From Chaetoderma sp. LZ-2023a (Eukaryota > Mollusca > Caudofoveata > Chaetodermatida > Chaetodermatidae), in the NCBI GenBank assembly GCA_034401795.1, contig CM067374.1:91449222-91513221 (forward strand): a stretch of DNA of 64,000 bases, read 5' to 3'. The position numbers were made by a program, and so were the translations under genes. The notes beneath the pieces are model-generated. The model was given only the letters and a program-made list of their open reading frames with translations. It was not told the origin of the DNA and did no database searches. This document shows, in pieces, positions 12,085-23,800 of this stretch (within the stretch, counting starts at the first letter, position 1; every line of letters begins with the position of its first letter).

Positions 12085-12329
12085 CCCTTTAATGGTCATG
12101 CCGGCCAAAACCGGCCTCTGTTATGGTCTTTTGGAATGTCCATTTACAGGCCAAGAGAATACAATTTTTGAAAATTTACCACTGGAATGCCTGGCTCGAT
12201 AACCGAGCCAGTCATTCCAGTGATACATTTTCAAAAATTGTATTCTATTGGCCTGTAAATGGACATTCAATAGGCATATATTTAAATTTTCTTGAGCAAA
12301 TGTGACCATTAGAAGGTTTAAAGGGTTAA
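12081..12329. repeat. Foldback family A copy, adjacent to previous
   Basis: TTAACCCTTTAATGGTC at the left and TTTAAAGGGTTAA at the right; full arms. Two family members abut on one TTAA. Confidence 0.9.
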
Positions 12330-12379
12330 CTAGCCTAAAACTAATAAAATAATGATAGAGATCCATTTCTAACTACTTT

Positions 12380-12640
12380 GTATTCCACGGCCATCTATAA
12401 CCAAACTCCACCAACAACATCCCGTCAAATTAGTTTCAAAATAGTCAGCAGAATGTTTGTTACATGTAAATAGTAAATCAATCAAAGATATACAATTCAT
12501 AAACTAGACGACCTATTCCAGCTCCAGGAGAAACTATTCTGTTAATTATGATTGTGACATCAGCCTACATGTGACGTAATTGATTATGAATTTAGGATGT
12601 CATATACCTGACAAGATTCGTCCATTAACGCGTACATAAG
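12380..12640. repeat. Composite repeat G, right part
   Basis: GTCAAATTAGTTTCAAAATAGTC, then GATATACAATTCATA and TGTGACGTAATTGATTATG; the family B centre is missing. Confidence 0.6.
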
Positions 12641-12718
12641 ACACAATTTTGTCGATGCGACTCGCAGCAAGAATTTAACACATTAAACCAGATCAAGAAA
12701 ATCAAACACTTTGGTTGC

Positions 12719-12850
12719 GTCCATTTGCAAACCAGGAAAAGACTATTTTTGAATACTTACCACTGCAATGGCTGGCTCGGTTATCGAGCCAGCCATTTCA
12801 GCAATACTAAATATTCAGAAATAGTCTTCTCTAAGCCTGCAAATGTCCCT
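12719..12850. repeat. Foldback family A core
   Basis: Arms TCCATTTGCAAACCAGG and AGCCTGCAAATGTCC around TGGCTGGCTCGGTTATCGAGCC. Confidence 0.82.
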
Positions 12851-13005
12851 TCTCGAGGTCAAATCTGCATCCATACTCCGCCGGCTTGACCATAGTGTTA
12901 CGGGGAGTAGTTTTCTCAGAATAGATATTAAAACATCCCTCCACCAATAAACTCAGAAATCTTTGACAATGTACAGAAATATATAAGAAATAAACTTGGC
13001 TAAAT

Positions 13006-13236
13006 AGGCCCTGTAGGTGGGGCTTAGAATACACCTTCCGTATCCTCTGCGTGTCGTAAGAGGCGACTAAAGGAGGTAAGGGTGAGGTAACCCTGACAGA
13101 AACCTCGAGTGCTGAAGACGGAGGTTCCAGGCCGCACGGCGCACTCTAATAAACCATGGATCCACGCACTTAACGCTTATGATCATGTCGATAGTCACTT
13201 ACAGGACTGGCGGTATGATCAGCGAACGAAAAGAAG
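13006..13236 (+). mobile_element. SINE-like retroposon copy 1
   Basis: Flanked by a perfect 13-bp target duplication AACTTGGCTAAAT (12993-13005 and 13237-13249). Body has TCGTAAGAGGCGACTAAAGG, GGTTCCAGG (box B-like) and an A/G-rich tail AACGAAAAGAAG. About 95% identical to 14081..14322. Confidence 0.9.
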
Positions 13237-13249
13237 AACTTGGCTAAAT

Positions 13250-14069
13250 CAAATAATTTCTTACCCCATATAAACACTATATGGTCACACCAGCCGCAAC
13301 TGGCCTTTGGGATTGATTATATAACGAGAGTGAACAATCAATATTGACAATCCTGCAGTGCAAGAGCTAACAAATAAAATAATGCAGTATATGTACCAAA
13401 TGAAAATGCAAAATGATATAGATAAAAACATCCCGTATTCGTTAAGATACGCTGATGAGATATGATATGTCCTGAGAATACTGAGCATTAGACGCTCATA
13501 AACCTATCTCTCTCTTGCCTACAATCGTGACTAGTGCTATTTAGAGTCCACGAGAATACTGCCTGTTAAAAGCTCAAACTCCAAATTTTTAGCATCGGAC
13601 CTATTCAGAAAGTGAACCAGTGTTAATTTTTCAAAATATCTGTGGCGACTGTCCGTGAAAACGTGTGCATCTATGCATGTATGGCTCCAGTCCTCAGCCA
13701 CAGTAGCATGGAAATTATAAATATAGGTTTTTGCCACAACTAGTCACATTTCTAATACAAATAAAGTCATGGGAAATCGTTCTACCAACGATTAATCCAC
13801 AACGTATTAAGCCAGCAATTGAAACTAGCGGCTCGAAGGCAAATCACACACCACAGTTTTTGGGATTAGAAATATGCCTATTATTTTTTTAGCAAAATGA
13901 TTAATTTTCTGGAATGTATTAGATTAATTTTAGCACTTAATAAATTACTGCACGTCTAAAATTTGGTCTCCCAACAAAAAGACAAAAGTAGAGAAATGCC
14001 CCCCCTAACAGGCAGTGAATATCTTTGCCAAAAAAATGAGGTAGATAAAAAAATACATATAACAAAATG
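13250..14069. other. Between the SINE copies, nothing recognised
   Basis: AT-rich sequence without a hairpin family copy or coding frame I would support. Confidence 0.4.
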
Positions 14070-14080
14070 ACTACGGCGTG

Positions 14081-14322
14081 TTGCCCTATAGGTAGGGCTT
14101 AGAATACACCTTCTGTATCCTCTGCGTGTCGTAAGAGGCGACTAAAGGAGGTAAGGGTGAGGTAACCCTGACAGAAACCTCGAGTGCTGAAGACGGAGGT
14201 TCCAGGTCGCACGGCGCACTCTAATAAACCATGGATCCACGCTCTTAACGCTTATGATCATGTCGATAGTCACTTACAGGACTGGCGGTATGATCAGCAA
14301 ACGAAAAGAAGAAGAAAGAAGA
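14081..14322 (+). mobile_element. SINE-like retroposon copy 2
   Basis: Same unit as 13006..13236 with a longer GAAGAAGAAAGAAG tail, flanked by an independent 11-bp duplication ACTACGGCGTG (14070-14080 and 14323-14333). Different duplications prove two separate insertions. Confidence 0.9.
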
Positions 14323-14427
14323 ACTACGGCGTGCTATTACAGATGACAAAACTAAAAGTAATGGTGAAAATATTCTTTCAACGTTAAATTCCCTGTATCT
14401 CATTTTCAAATCAGCCATACAGGAAAA

Positions 14428-14520
14428 CTGTTGAATATTTTGAAATTAATTTACCTGGAAGCCATTGCTGCCTTAGGCAGCAATGGCTTCCAGGTAAATT
14501 AATTTCAAAATATTCAACAG
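14428..14520. repeat. Family B hairpin with perfect 45-bp arms, just downstream of ferritin 1
   Basis: Arms 14428..14472 and 14476..14520 are exact inverse copies around TTA. Lies 169 bp past the ferritin 1 stop, so probably within the 3' UTR or immediately downstream. Confidence 0.95.
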
Positions 14521-14688
14521 AATAAGTTTTATATCGTAAAGAATATACTTTTTCAGTGATTTGTCAGTGAAACGGTTAATGTAAGAAGATTAAATTAATG
14601 CAAGAAGGTAATACATGTATTAACTGTGTGTAGTAATACAGGTTGTCATCAATCATGTGACCTGGTTTGTATTGGATCGTGGTCACGT

Positions 14689-14832
14689 TTATGAGCTGCT
14701 CAAAGTCTCCTTGTCAAACATGTACTCGCCGATACCAGCACCCACACGCTTCAGGTTAGTGACGTAGTCAGCCAGTTGCTTGATAGACTTCACCTGTTCC
14801 TCAAGAAACTCACCCTCGATAAAATCCATCAT
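14689..14832 (-). CDS. Ferritin 1 coding exon 4 (C-terminus)
   Basis: 47 codons plus TAA after a TTTCAG acceptor. Starts [15 protein letters not shown] with Q141 conserved, passes through [10 protein letters not shown] and ends [13 protein letters not shown], the standard helix D/E end. Confidence 0.96.
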   Translation of the reverse strand: MMDFIEGEFLEEQVKSIKQLADYVTNLKRVGAGIGEYMFDKETLSSS

Positions 14833-17800
14833 CTGAAATATACACGACGGCTTAGAAATAACTTAAAATGTACTGGTGAATATTTTGAAACTAATTTGAC
14901 TGGAAGCTAAAGTTGAATATTTTGAACTTAATTTGATTGGAAGCCATTACTGCCATAATCCTTTAACCCTTGAATTTGCTCAAGAAAATTTTAATTTTCT
15001 CATAGAAAATGTTCATTTGCAGACCAAGAGAACTCTTTTTGAAAATTTACCAATGCAATAACTGGCTCGATAAATTAGTCTTCTCTTGGTCTTCAAATGG
15101 ACACTTTCTATGAGAAAATTGAGTTTCTTGGACAAATTCAAGGGTTAAGCCAGTGATGAACGATCCAACATGTATGATTATACATATTTGATCTTACCTT
15201 TGTATGTCACTCATGTGCATTATACACGATCAAACAGCATCGGACATTGTTGGATGAGGTTACCAACAACTACTGCCAACAAAATCATGTGATGAATATT
15301 CTGGTATATGATTGCTCATTCCATCAAACTTATTGTACAGTGTCGGTTAGTGGGTTTGAGCTGTGTCCTTGCAGACCAAGAGAAGACTATTTTTGAAAAT
15401 TTACCACTGAAAGCCAGTCATGGCTTGATAATCGAGCCAGTCATTCCAGTGGTATATTTTCAAGTCTTAGCTTTTTCTGCAAATGGTCATTCAGTAAGCG
15501 AATATTTCGATTTTCTTAACCAAATTTAGCCATTATGGCATTAAATAGTTATGCCGTTATAAATACTGCTACTGACCTGTGGATCATTGTGTGTCTCAGC
15601 AGTTTTGTGCAAGTCTAACAGAGCCTGATTGACTGTCTTTTCAAGCTGTAGCGCTGTGCTCATGGACTCTAAGCCGGTCCCCCATTCATCACGATCAGGT
15701 CTCTGCAAGACAAAGTGCAAGTAACATGTACTGAAAATGGTAATAACATGATTAACCCTTTAATGGTAGTTGTTTAAAAAAATTGAAATACAATGTATCT
15801 GCTCTGTGAATGGGCATTTGCAGGGCAAGAAGCCATTATTTGACAAGTTACCACTGATTCGGTTATAGAGCCAATCACTTCACTGGCATGACAGGTAAAA
15901 TTTCAAAAAAAATCTCTTGATCTGCAAATGGACATTCCTTAAGATCACTGCAGAGGCCGCTTTTGCCCGGCTTCACCACACATGTCTGCCACCCTCGATA
16001 TTATGCATACTGCCATGATTGCTGTCAATATCCTAGACACGTTAGGGCTGGACATGAAGCTTGTACATCTTATAGACAATCATTCCAGCATCAGCTCCCC
16101 TTGTTCTAGTGAGTAGTAGCATGCCACGAGGCTTGTGTGATTATTGCTTTGACTGATCTGACACGATTGATATAATCGCGAATAGCTGATTAATTAGCCT
16201 AGATACAAATTACAAGACATATCTATGACGAAAGCTACAATGATGCTTAGAAATTTCCATTTGCAGGCCAAGAGAAGACTATTTTTTTAAACTGTATCAC
16301 CGGAATGCCTGGCTCGATGCGCGAGCCAGTCATTCCAATGATACATTTTCAAAACCTTCCCTTGGCCTGCAAATGGATACAAATTCGAAAAGCAAAATAT
16401 CAAGTTTCGTGACAGACTGACCGATAGCATTTAAAATAGTAATTAAAAAGTATGTTTTGGAGTACATGTATAATACGCAGTAGAACCTATGCACGATTAT
16501 TAGATGTAAAAGTACATGTATGGGGAAAACTTTTGAATCGTTTTAATTTTGCTGCAAAGTGAATGCAATGATGATATAGAACAATTCCGTTTTATTGGGA
16601 TTGGATAAGGGTTTGATAAATTAAAAGAACATTGAAAAACTTTAACATGTTTAACATTCTCCCAATCCCAAACCACATCAAAATATGGAAACAATTTGAC
16701 AATCATTTACGTTACGCTGTAGACTGGATGCAAATGCAATGATGGTACATAGAACGAATCTCTACAAATTTTAATGATATCGGATAAGATCTTGATGAAT
16801 TAAATGTTCATTGAAAAACATTAACATTTACTAATTCTGGTTACGGCCAAACCCCCTATAAATATGGAAAATTATTTTAATTATAATGTAGACTAGATGC
16901 AATGATGATATAGAACAAATCTGTAGTTTTATTGAGATTGGATAAGCATTTGATGAGTTAAATGTAGATTGAAAAACTAACATTTATCTGCACGCTGCAC
17001 GCCATTTGGATCGCTCCGTCGAACCAGCCTATGCTTCCCATAGGGCTTGACAAAAACTGCATCCTTTAGCCAAATTTTTCACGGTACTGATATTCTGCTG
17101 GGTCCCTTAGACACAGCTAGGGCGAGTGCTATGGGTCTCTTTCATTTTATATGAGTAAAAAACTCAGGATGGATGTACCTATCCACATCACCGCATCATG
17201 TCCATGAAAATTGTAAGTCATTTTGATTAATTAGCCTCTCTCTAGCTAAGCTCCACCCACACCTTGCTAGTGTTGGGATCGATTGATCTCTGAATTCCCT
17301 GACTATCTATTTCCAGAAAAACTATACAGGTAACCTGTTGAATATTTTTTAACTACTTTGACTGGGTCAAAGGCAGCAACAGGGCCCAGTCAAATTAGTT
17401 TCAAAATATTCAACAGCATTGTTTATTAAATAGTAGAGAAATACAATTCGTACACCGTGTCAGACCATTAAGAGTTAAAGACGGGCCATATAGAATCATT
17501 TATGATGTAATGATTATATGACATCATCCTACAAGCCGCTTAGCCGAGTATGATGTCATATCATCGATGGATACTCTGGAAAGGTGAATTGTGCACATAC
17601 CTTTATATCTTGGAGTACAATCCGTCCACCGCGCTTATTCTGGTATTTCATCAGCTTCTCTGCATGCTCGCGTTCCTCCTCAGATGAACTCAGAAAGAAC
17701 TTGGAGAAGCCTGGCAGAGCTATATCATCACGATCGAAGTACATGCCCTGAAAAAGTTATAATTCATTATATTAATACAGTAAAGATTGTCTTAAGTGAC

Positions 17801-20800
17801 TACCTTTAGCAACAAAAGCAATTAGAGGGTGCAGAGCAATGCCCTCCCATTCGTCACATTGTAACAAAGTTTTCGGATTTTCCGGATTATTTAATAACAC
17901 ACCCGTAGTTGTGGAATCCTAGTGCATGGTCATAGCCTCTCTTGCATTACAATTTGAGCCAAAATCGGAACAGTAGTTTCCGAGATATCCATAGATCGTG
18001 AATTTGATCAGATCCGGGTTTGTTTATCCGGATCATGGTCATGGTCTGGATATCATCTTGCACGGCAAATTCCTTTGTGTTAAAATTTGAAGCTTCAAAG
18101 CGATCCGATAAACGGTAACGGAGTTATCATCTGGAAACCAATTTTCAAGATGGCCACCAGTGGCTGGCGGCCATCATGGATTTCGGATCATCGTCGATTT
18201 CGATAGGTTTCTTCCCCAGACCTAGTCCAATCACCCTATGAAGTTTCAATGCGATCCAACAAACGGTAACGGAGTTATCATCCGGAAACCACTCTGCCGC
18301 CCGCATGCAACCCCGGATGAACGGCGCCATTACACAATACCCCACCCAATTTTTTGGAGGGGTATAAAAATGGAGAATAATAAAGATAGCATGAAAAATA
18401 CATGCATTGATACGGCACACGGCCCAGTATAGAGTAAGATTAAGTAAATGATTATAAACGGGTTGAATTGACTGCAGTTACCGTAGTAGCAACAAATACG
18501 AGATCAGATGTTTCACATGTATATTAATTTTATTCATAAATACATGTTACACAACTGACGATATTGCCGATATTAAGAAATCAGACGATGACGATAACAT
18601 TGCGATCTATTCTCGATATTATCGCGAAATCGCCCAGCTTCAGACTGAAGGAAATTTCAATTTCCCTTTCTCCGAGATCTAACAATACTCACCATTCTAT
18701 TACTTCTGATATACAGCTGGCCCTGACAGCTGGCTCTAGGACTATAGACTTAGAATGCTTTACCGACTCCTTGGAACCAGATACTCGGCTCCCAACTGGC
18801 GAGTACCCGTCTACCATGAAGCTCATATTGTTTGCATAGCCACCAAACAAGAGAAACTCATGGCTTGCCTCCGTGGGGCCGGGAGGCTGGGTCCGTAATA
18901 GAATGGTGAGTATTGTTAGATCTCGGAGAAAGGTTCTCCTTCGATCAATACTTACCATTCTATTATTTCTGATATACACCAGATTTGGTCAGTAACCTGG
19001 TGGGAAGGGAGCCATAACTGCTACTTTTGCCCCTTGGAGAAAGAGGTAGACTTAAACTTGACTAATGGAGACCTAAAAGGACCATCAAGTTAACGGAACC
19101 GAATCACATTCGCATCACTGCCCCCCCCCCCCACCATTTTTTCTCCTAAGAAAAGGGGGAGAACTCACGAACATGCATCTCGCCTGAAAACACAAATATG
19201 CCAAGAGGGTTAACTGCTCTTTGCATATATTAGCCTGAGAATGAGCATGAATATATAAGATGAATGATCATGATATATAGACATAATACAAAACACTCAA
19301 TCCTGAATTACCTAATGATATTTGGATTTCAGACCTGGAGCCTCCAACCATTCACTTGTCCGGCCATCAGTGACACAATCTGGTTGATATCCTCTCGCTC
19401 GACCATGCCTGCTTCTTAATTCTTTCTTACAAATGCCAAAAAAGGAAGAAGAGCAGTGTGGTCATATAGATATCGTCTCAAAACAGCTAAAGCGAGTGGA
19501 TTGGCGAAGTCTGACACATCCCTCATATAGTAATCCGTGAAAGAGGACTAACAGTGCCATTGTGCAACAGCCATGATGTCCTTAAACAGAATACCATTGT
19601 AAAAGGGCGGAAGAGGCGGCTATTCCTCTAACATTGTGCCCTTGCGCATTGCACCTGGTGCCCAGTCGTAATCTCACGGGTAGTCTGAATGCATTCGACT
19701 ACCCAACGAGAGATAGAATCCACGAATGCGGCGCCATATGGATCCTTATGGCAGATCCACAGATTCTATCATTCGACTGTAACGAGTCTGTCCGTTTTGT
19801 ACTTAGTCAAAGCACGGACTGGGCACCAGACACTGGCATCACGATCAAACCTACTTAGTTTCGGTATAACGATCGGTTTGCCGGGATATCTCAATGATTG
19901 AATCTTTGACATAAACTCTGCCCTTGGCAGTAGATGCAGACCCTCTGGAGACAATAAATCGGTCCCTCTCTGCTGAAAGTGCATGGATCACACTGCGCCT
20001 TCCAGCTGAGGAAGCTGCCAATAGAAAGACCGCCTCTAGAGTCAAATGCTTTAGACTAGTCGAACGCAACGGTTCGAAAGGGTGCTTGTCCAGTACATTA
20101 AGCACTAAAGATAGACTCCAGGCTGGAATGACTACCGGTTGTCTCGGTCGGAGATTGCTCATTCCCTTCACCATCACACTCAACTGGGCCACCTCTGGAC
20201 TATCCCTGTTGGCTAGACAAGGGATAACTGATGCAAAAACCTGACTTGTATCCAGCAATTGTGACAGGAGCTAGTCCTGAAAATAACAGCTCACAGAGAA
20301 AGTCTGCTATTTGCTGAACAGTGGAATGAAAGGTATCAATACCCTTTTCTTCACACCAGTCTGCAAATCTGTTAACCTTGTTGTTATATGACTTGAAGGT
20401 TGACCTCCCTCTCGCAGCTGCGATGAAATCTGCAGCATGTCGAGAAAAGCCCTCCGACGTGGAACGTTGTTTGACAACAACCACGCAGTCAATAACATTT
20501 CGGGATGCTCGTGTAGGAAGCGTCCATTGGCCTGGGACATTATGTTCGGAATCTCGGGTAACTGCACTGGATTTTCCACCCGCAGACCTCGAAGATCCGT
20601 GAACCACGCCCTGCTGGGCCAAATGGCGCTATAGCAGGACCAGGCACGGTTCCTCCCTGATCTTCACCAATATCTTCGGTAGAAGAATGGTGGGTGGGTA
20701 CGCGTAAGCGTGCATCCCTCTCCAGCTTAACGCCAGAGCGTCTGTATCGACGGCATTAGGATCTGGAATCGGCGAGACATAAGTCATGATTTGAGCATTC

Positions 20801-23800
20801 TCCCGTGTGGCGAACAAGTCCACGTTGGGTTTGCCCCAATGCTCGAAGATCCTGTGAAGAACTGGAGGGTTGAGAAACCATTCTGTTGGCAGAATTCTCT
20901 GTCTGCAAGACAAAGCATCCGCCAGAATGTTCAATCGCCCAGGAATATGAGCTGCTTTCAAAACAACCAAGTAATTCCTGCACCATTGAATCAAGAGCCA
21001 CACTTAGATACATAGTGTGGGTGACTTGGTTTCGCCTTGGCGATTTCTGTATGATACTACTGTCGAGTTGTCCGATCGTATCAATATCGCCTTGCCCCTG
21101 ACTTTTGGAAGAAACCTTTTCCAATGCCAGTTCCACTGCCATCATATTCAACAGATTGATATGCAGCTGGCTCTCTTGGAGAGTCCATGTGCCCGAGACA
21201 TGGTGTTCTCCCAGGTAGGCCCCACCCCTCCCTCCAGCGATGCATCCGTGTACACGGACAGCTGGGGGTGGGGTAGGTGCAGCGAAAACTCCTACTAGGA
21301 GATTCTGACGCTTTTTCCGACCATACAAGATGCGACATTATTGGCTCCAAAACTGGCACCAGTTTTGACAGGGGTTCTATTCTCTGTTTCCACAGAGACA
21401 TCAGATACAACTGGATAGGTCTTCGCATCTGAGCAGTGTACGGGTTTACCTACTCCATCGAGACCATCCTGCCCAGCATCTGAAGAAACCGCCTCGCCTG
21501 AATGTGGTTTCCCAATCAAACTCTTGAGGATGGCTAACAGAGACACCACTCTGGGCTCTGACGGGTAAAAAACACTGGCCTCCTCGAGATCGAATCGTAT
21601 CCTAAAATAAACGAAATGTTGAGTGGTGTGTCAACTCAGATTTCTCCTTGATGACTATCCAGCCTAGATCTGAAAGCAACTTCAGAGTCAGAGCAGTATC
21701 CACCTCTAACCTGGCTGATGATCAGCCAATCGTCTATGTAGGTGTGAAGCGCCACATTTTCATTTCTGAGAAACGCTGTCACCACAAGGACCACTCTGGT
21801 GAAAACCCCTTGGAGCTGTCGACAGGCCGAATGGGAGGATTTAAACTCCCATACTTGATTCTGAACCGCAACTCTCAGAAACCTGTGACAACTCCTGTTC
21901 ATAGGAATGTGGAAACATGCATCTCTCAAATCGATCGATACACACCACACACGCCTCCTCAATCATACCATTCCCGACCTCGGAGTTTCCATCTGAAACC
22001 GAGGCGTATGGATAAACCAATTCAATGGCCTGAGACTGAGTACGGGTCTCCATCCCCCTGTGCTCTTGGGGACAAGGAACATGTTTGAATAGAAGCCTGG
22101 AGTGTTCCGGTTTGCTCGTTTATTGCTCCCTTCAGAAGCAAACCTGACACTTCGTTTTGAATAGCTTCTAACTTGTCTGGTTCCGTTGAACGGGTGTCCA
22201 GACAGGTGCCAAAGACAGATTCTGTGGTGGAAAGTCCCACCACTCCGGTATGTACCCCTGGGATAACCATCCCAGGACCAGACTGTCTGCCGTCACACCT
22301 CGCCAAGCCTCGACGAAAACGCATGAGCCTTCCACCCACTATAGATGCCTCAACGCCTAATGGGAGTGTCTGGCTCGCGTATCCACCCCCACCCCACCCC
22401 TCTCTTGACGAGAGAGAGAACCATATTGGTCTTGGCGTGGCCGGTCTAACTGGCACCGCTGTTCCTGTCGCACAGGTGCGGTCCAGGCAGATGCGAAGGG
22501 AGCCCTCATACCCGATCGCACAGGTGCGGTCCAGGCAGATGTGAAGGGGGCCCTCGTACCCTCGGGTACGATCCGCTCCCTTCTGTCCGCCCTTTGAGGA
22601 CTTACCCCTCCCTTTCCCCTTCCCGCCTCTCGGGTGATCAGTAGCAACATTGGGGAGGGTAGAGGCCCCCACAACCTTCTTGGCTTTCTTCGCCGAGGCG
22701 GCTGAGAAAACCTAGCAGAACCAGCACTAAGTTTTTGCCTTTTCTCTGTTTCTTGAAGGTTGCCCAGTCAGCGGCCTGACTACAGTCAGATTAACCACCA
22801 ACCGATTCTGCGCAATGCTGGCCGTGTCCTCCAAGATGGCCAGCGCCTGGCCACCAAAGATGCTAAGGCCTGTCAGGGGCGTCCCAAGAAGACGCTCCCT
22901 GACGGCAGTAGCTGGACGCTTATGGTCAAGAACCATTTGCCTCCTGGACATAGTCACACGTGCCTGCACCCTTGCCAATGCGTCCAGACAGCACCAGGCC
23001 GTCATTAATGCACGAAAGTGCCACAGGGTGGCCTGCCACCGCTTCAGCTCACACCGACTGCATAAGACGATAAGAGTGGTTGACAGCACTCAGTGCTGTC
23101 CTCACACCCCCATCACATAGGGACAGGACTTCATTATGGTGTACCTGAGCTTTGTCCACCAGTGCCGGGGCGGAGCCACCCGCTTCAGCACTCTGGACAC
23201 CCAGTACCCATCGGTCATCCTCGGTGACCGACGGGACAACACCATACCTGTCGTATTCCCCCCATGGAATACGACCCCTCGCCCGCACCTCCATGGAGGC
23301 CGCAAGAAGCTGGCCCTTGTGCATGCGTTGTTTGCTATAAATAGCATCAAGCAACACCATAAACCATGGATCCAGTCCAACAGACTGGATCAGGGCTGCG
23401 GGCAAGATCCCCGTCCTAATCGATGCCACCGATGGACGGGGTGCATCCTCCTTGGCCGTGGTCGAAACCACAGACGGGTCTACTCTGGCTAGCCAAGCCA
23501 AAGCCTCAGACCAATCTGTCTCCGAGGAGGACACTCCCGTGAACACGTCACCCCTTGATATGTTCATGGCCCTACCAGCAACGGCCTCCCGGCCAGCAGC
23601 CATTGCTGATAGGCCAAGAACTCCGGTACCGTACGGTTTCGCCACCACCCCACGGAACACACCAGTCCATGGAGTAGGCCCGCACGGAAAACCGTGCGGA
23701 CCCGTAGCGGTTGAAGAACTGTGGCCAAACACGGGCTCCAACGGCACCCTATGTCTGACCGCTGGACAAGGCGAGATAGGTGAGTACCACGCCTGGCTGG

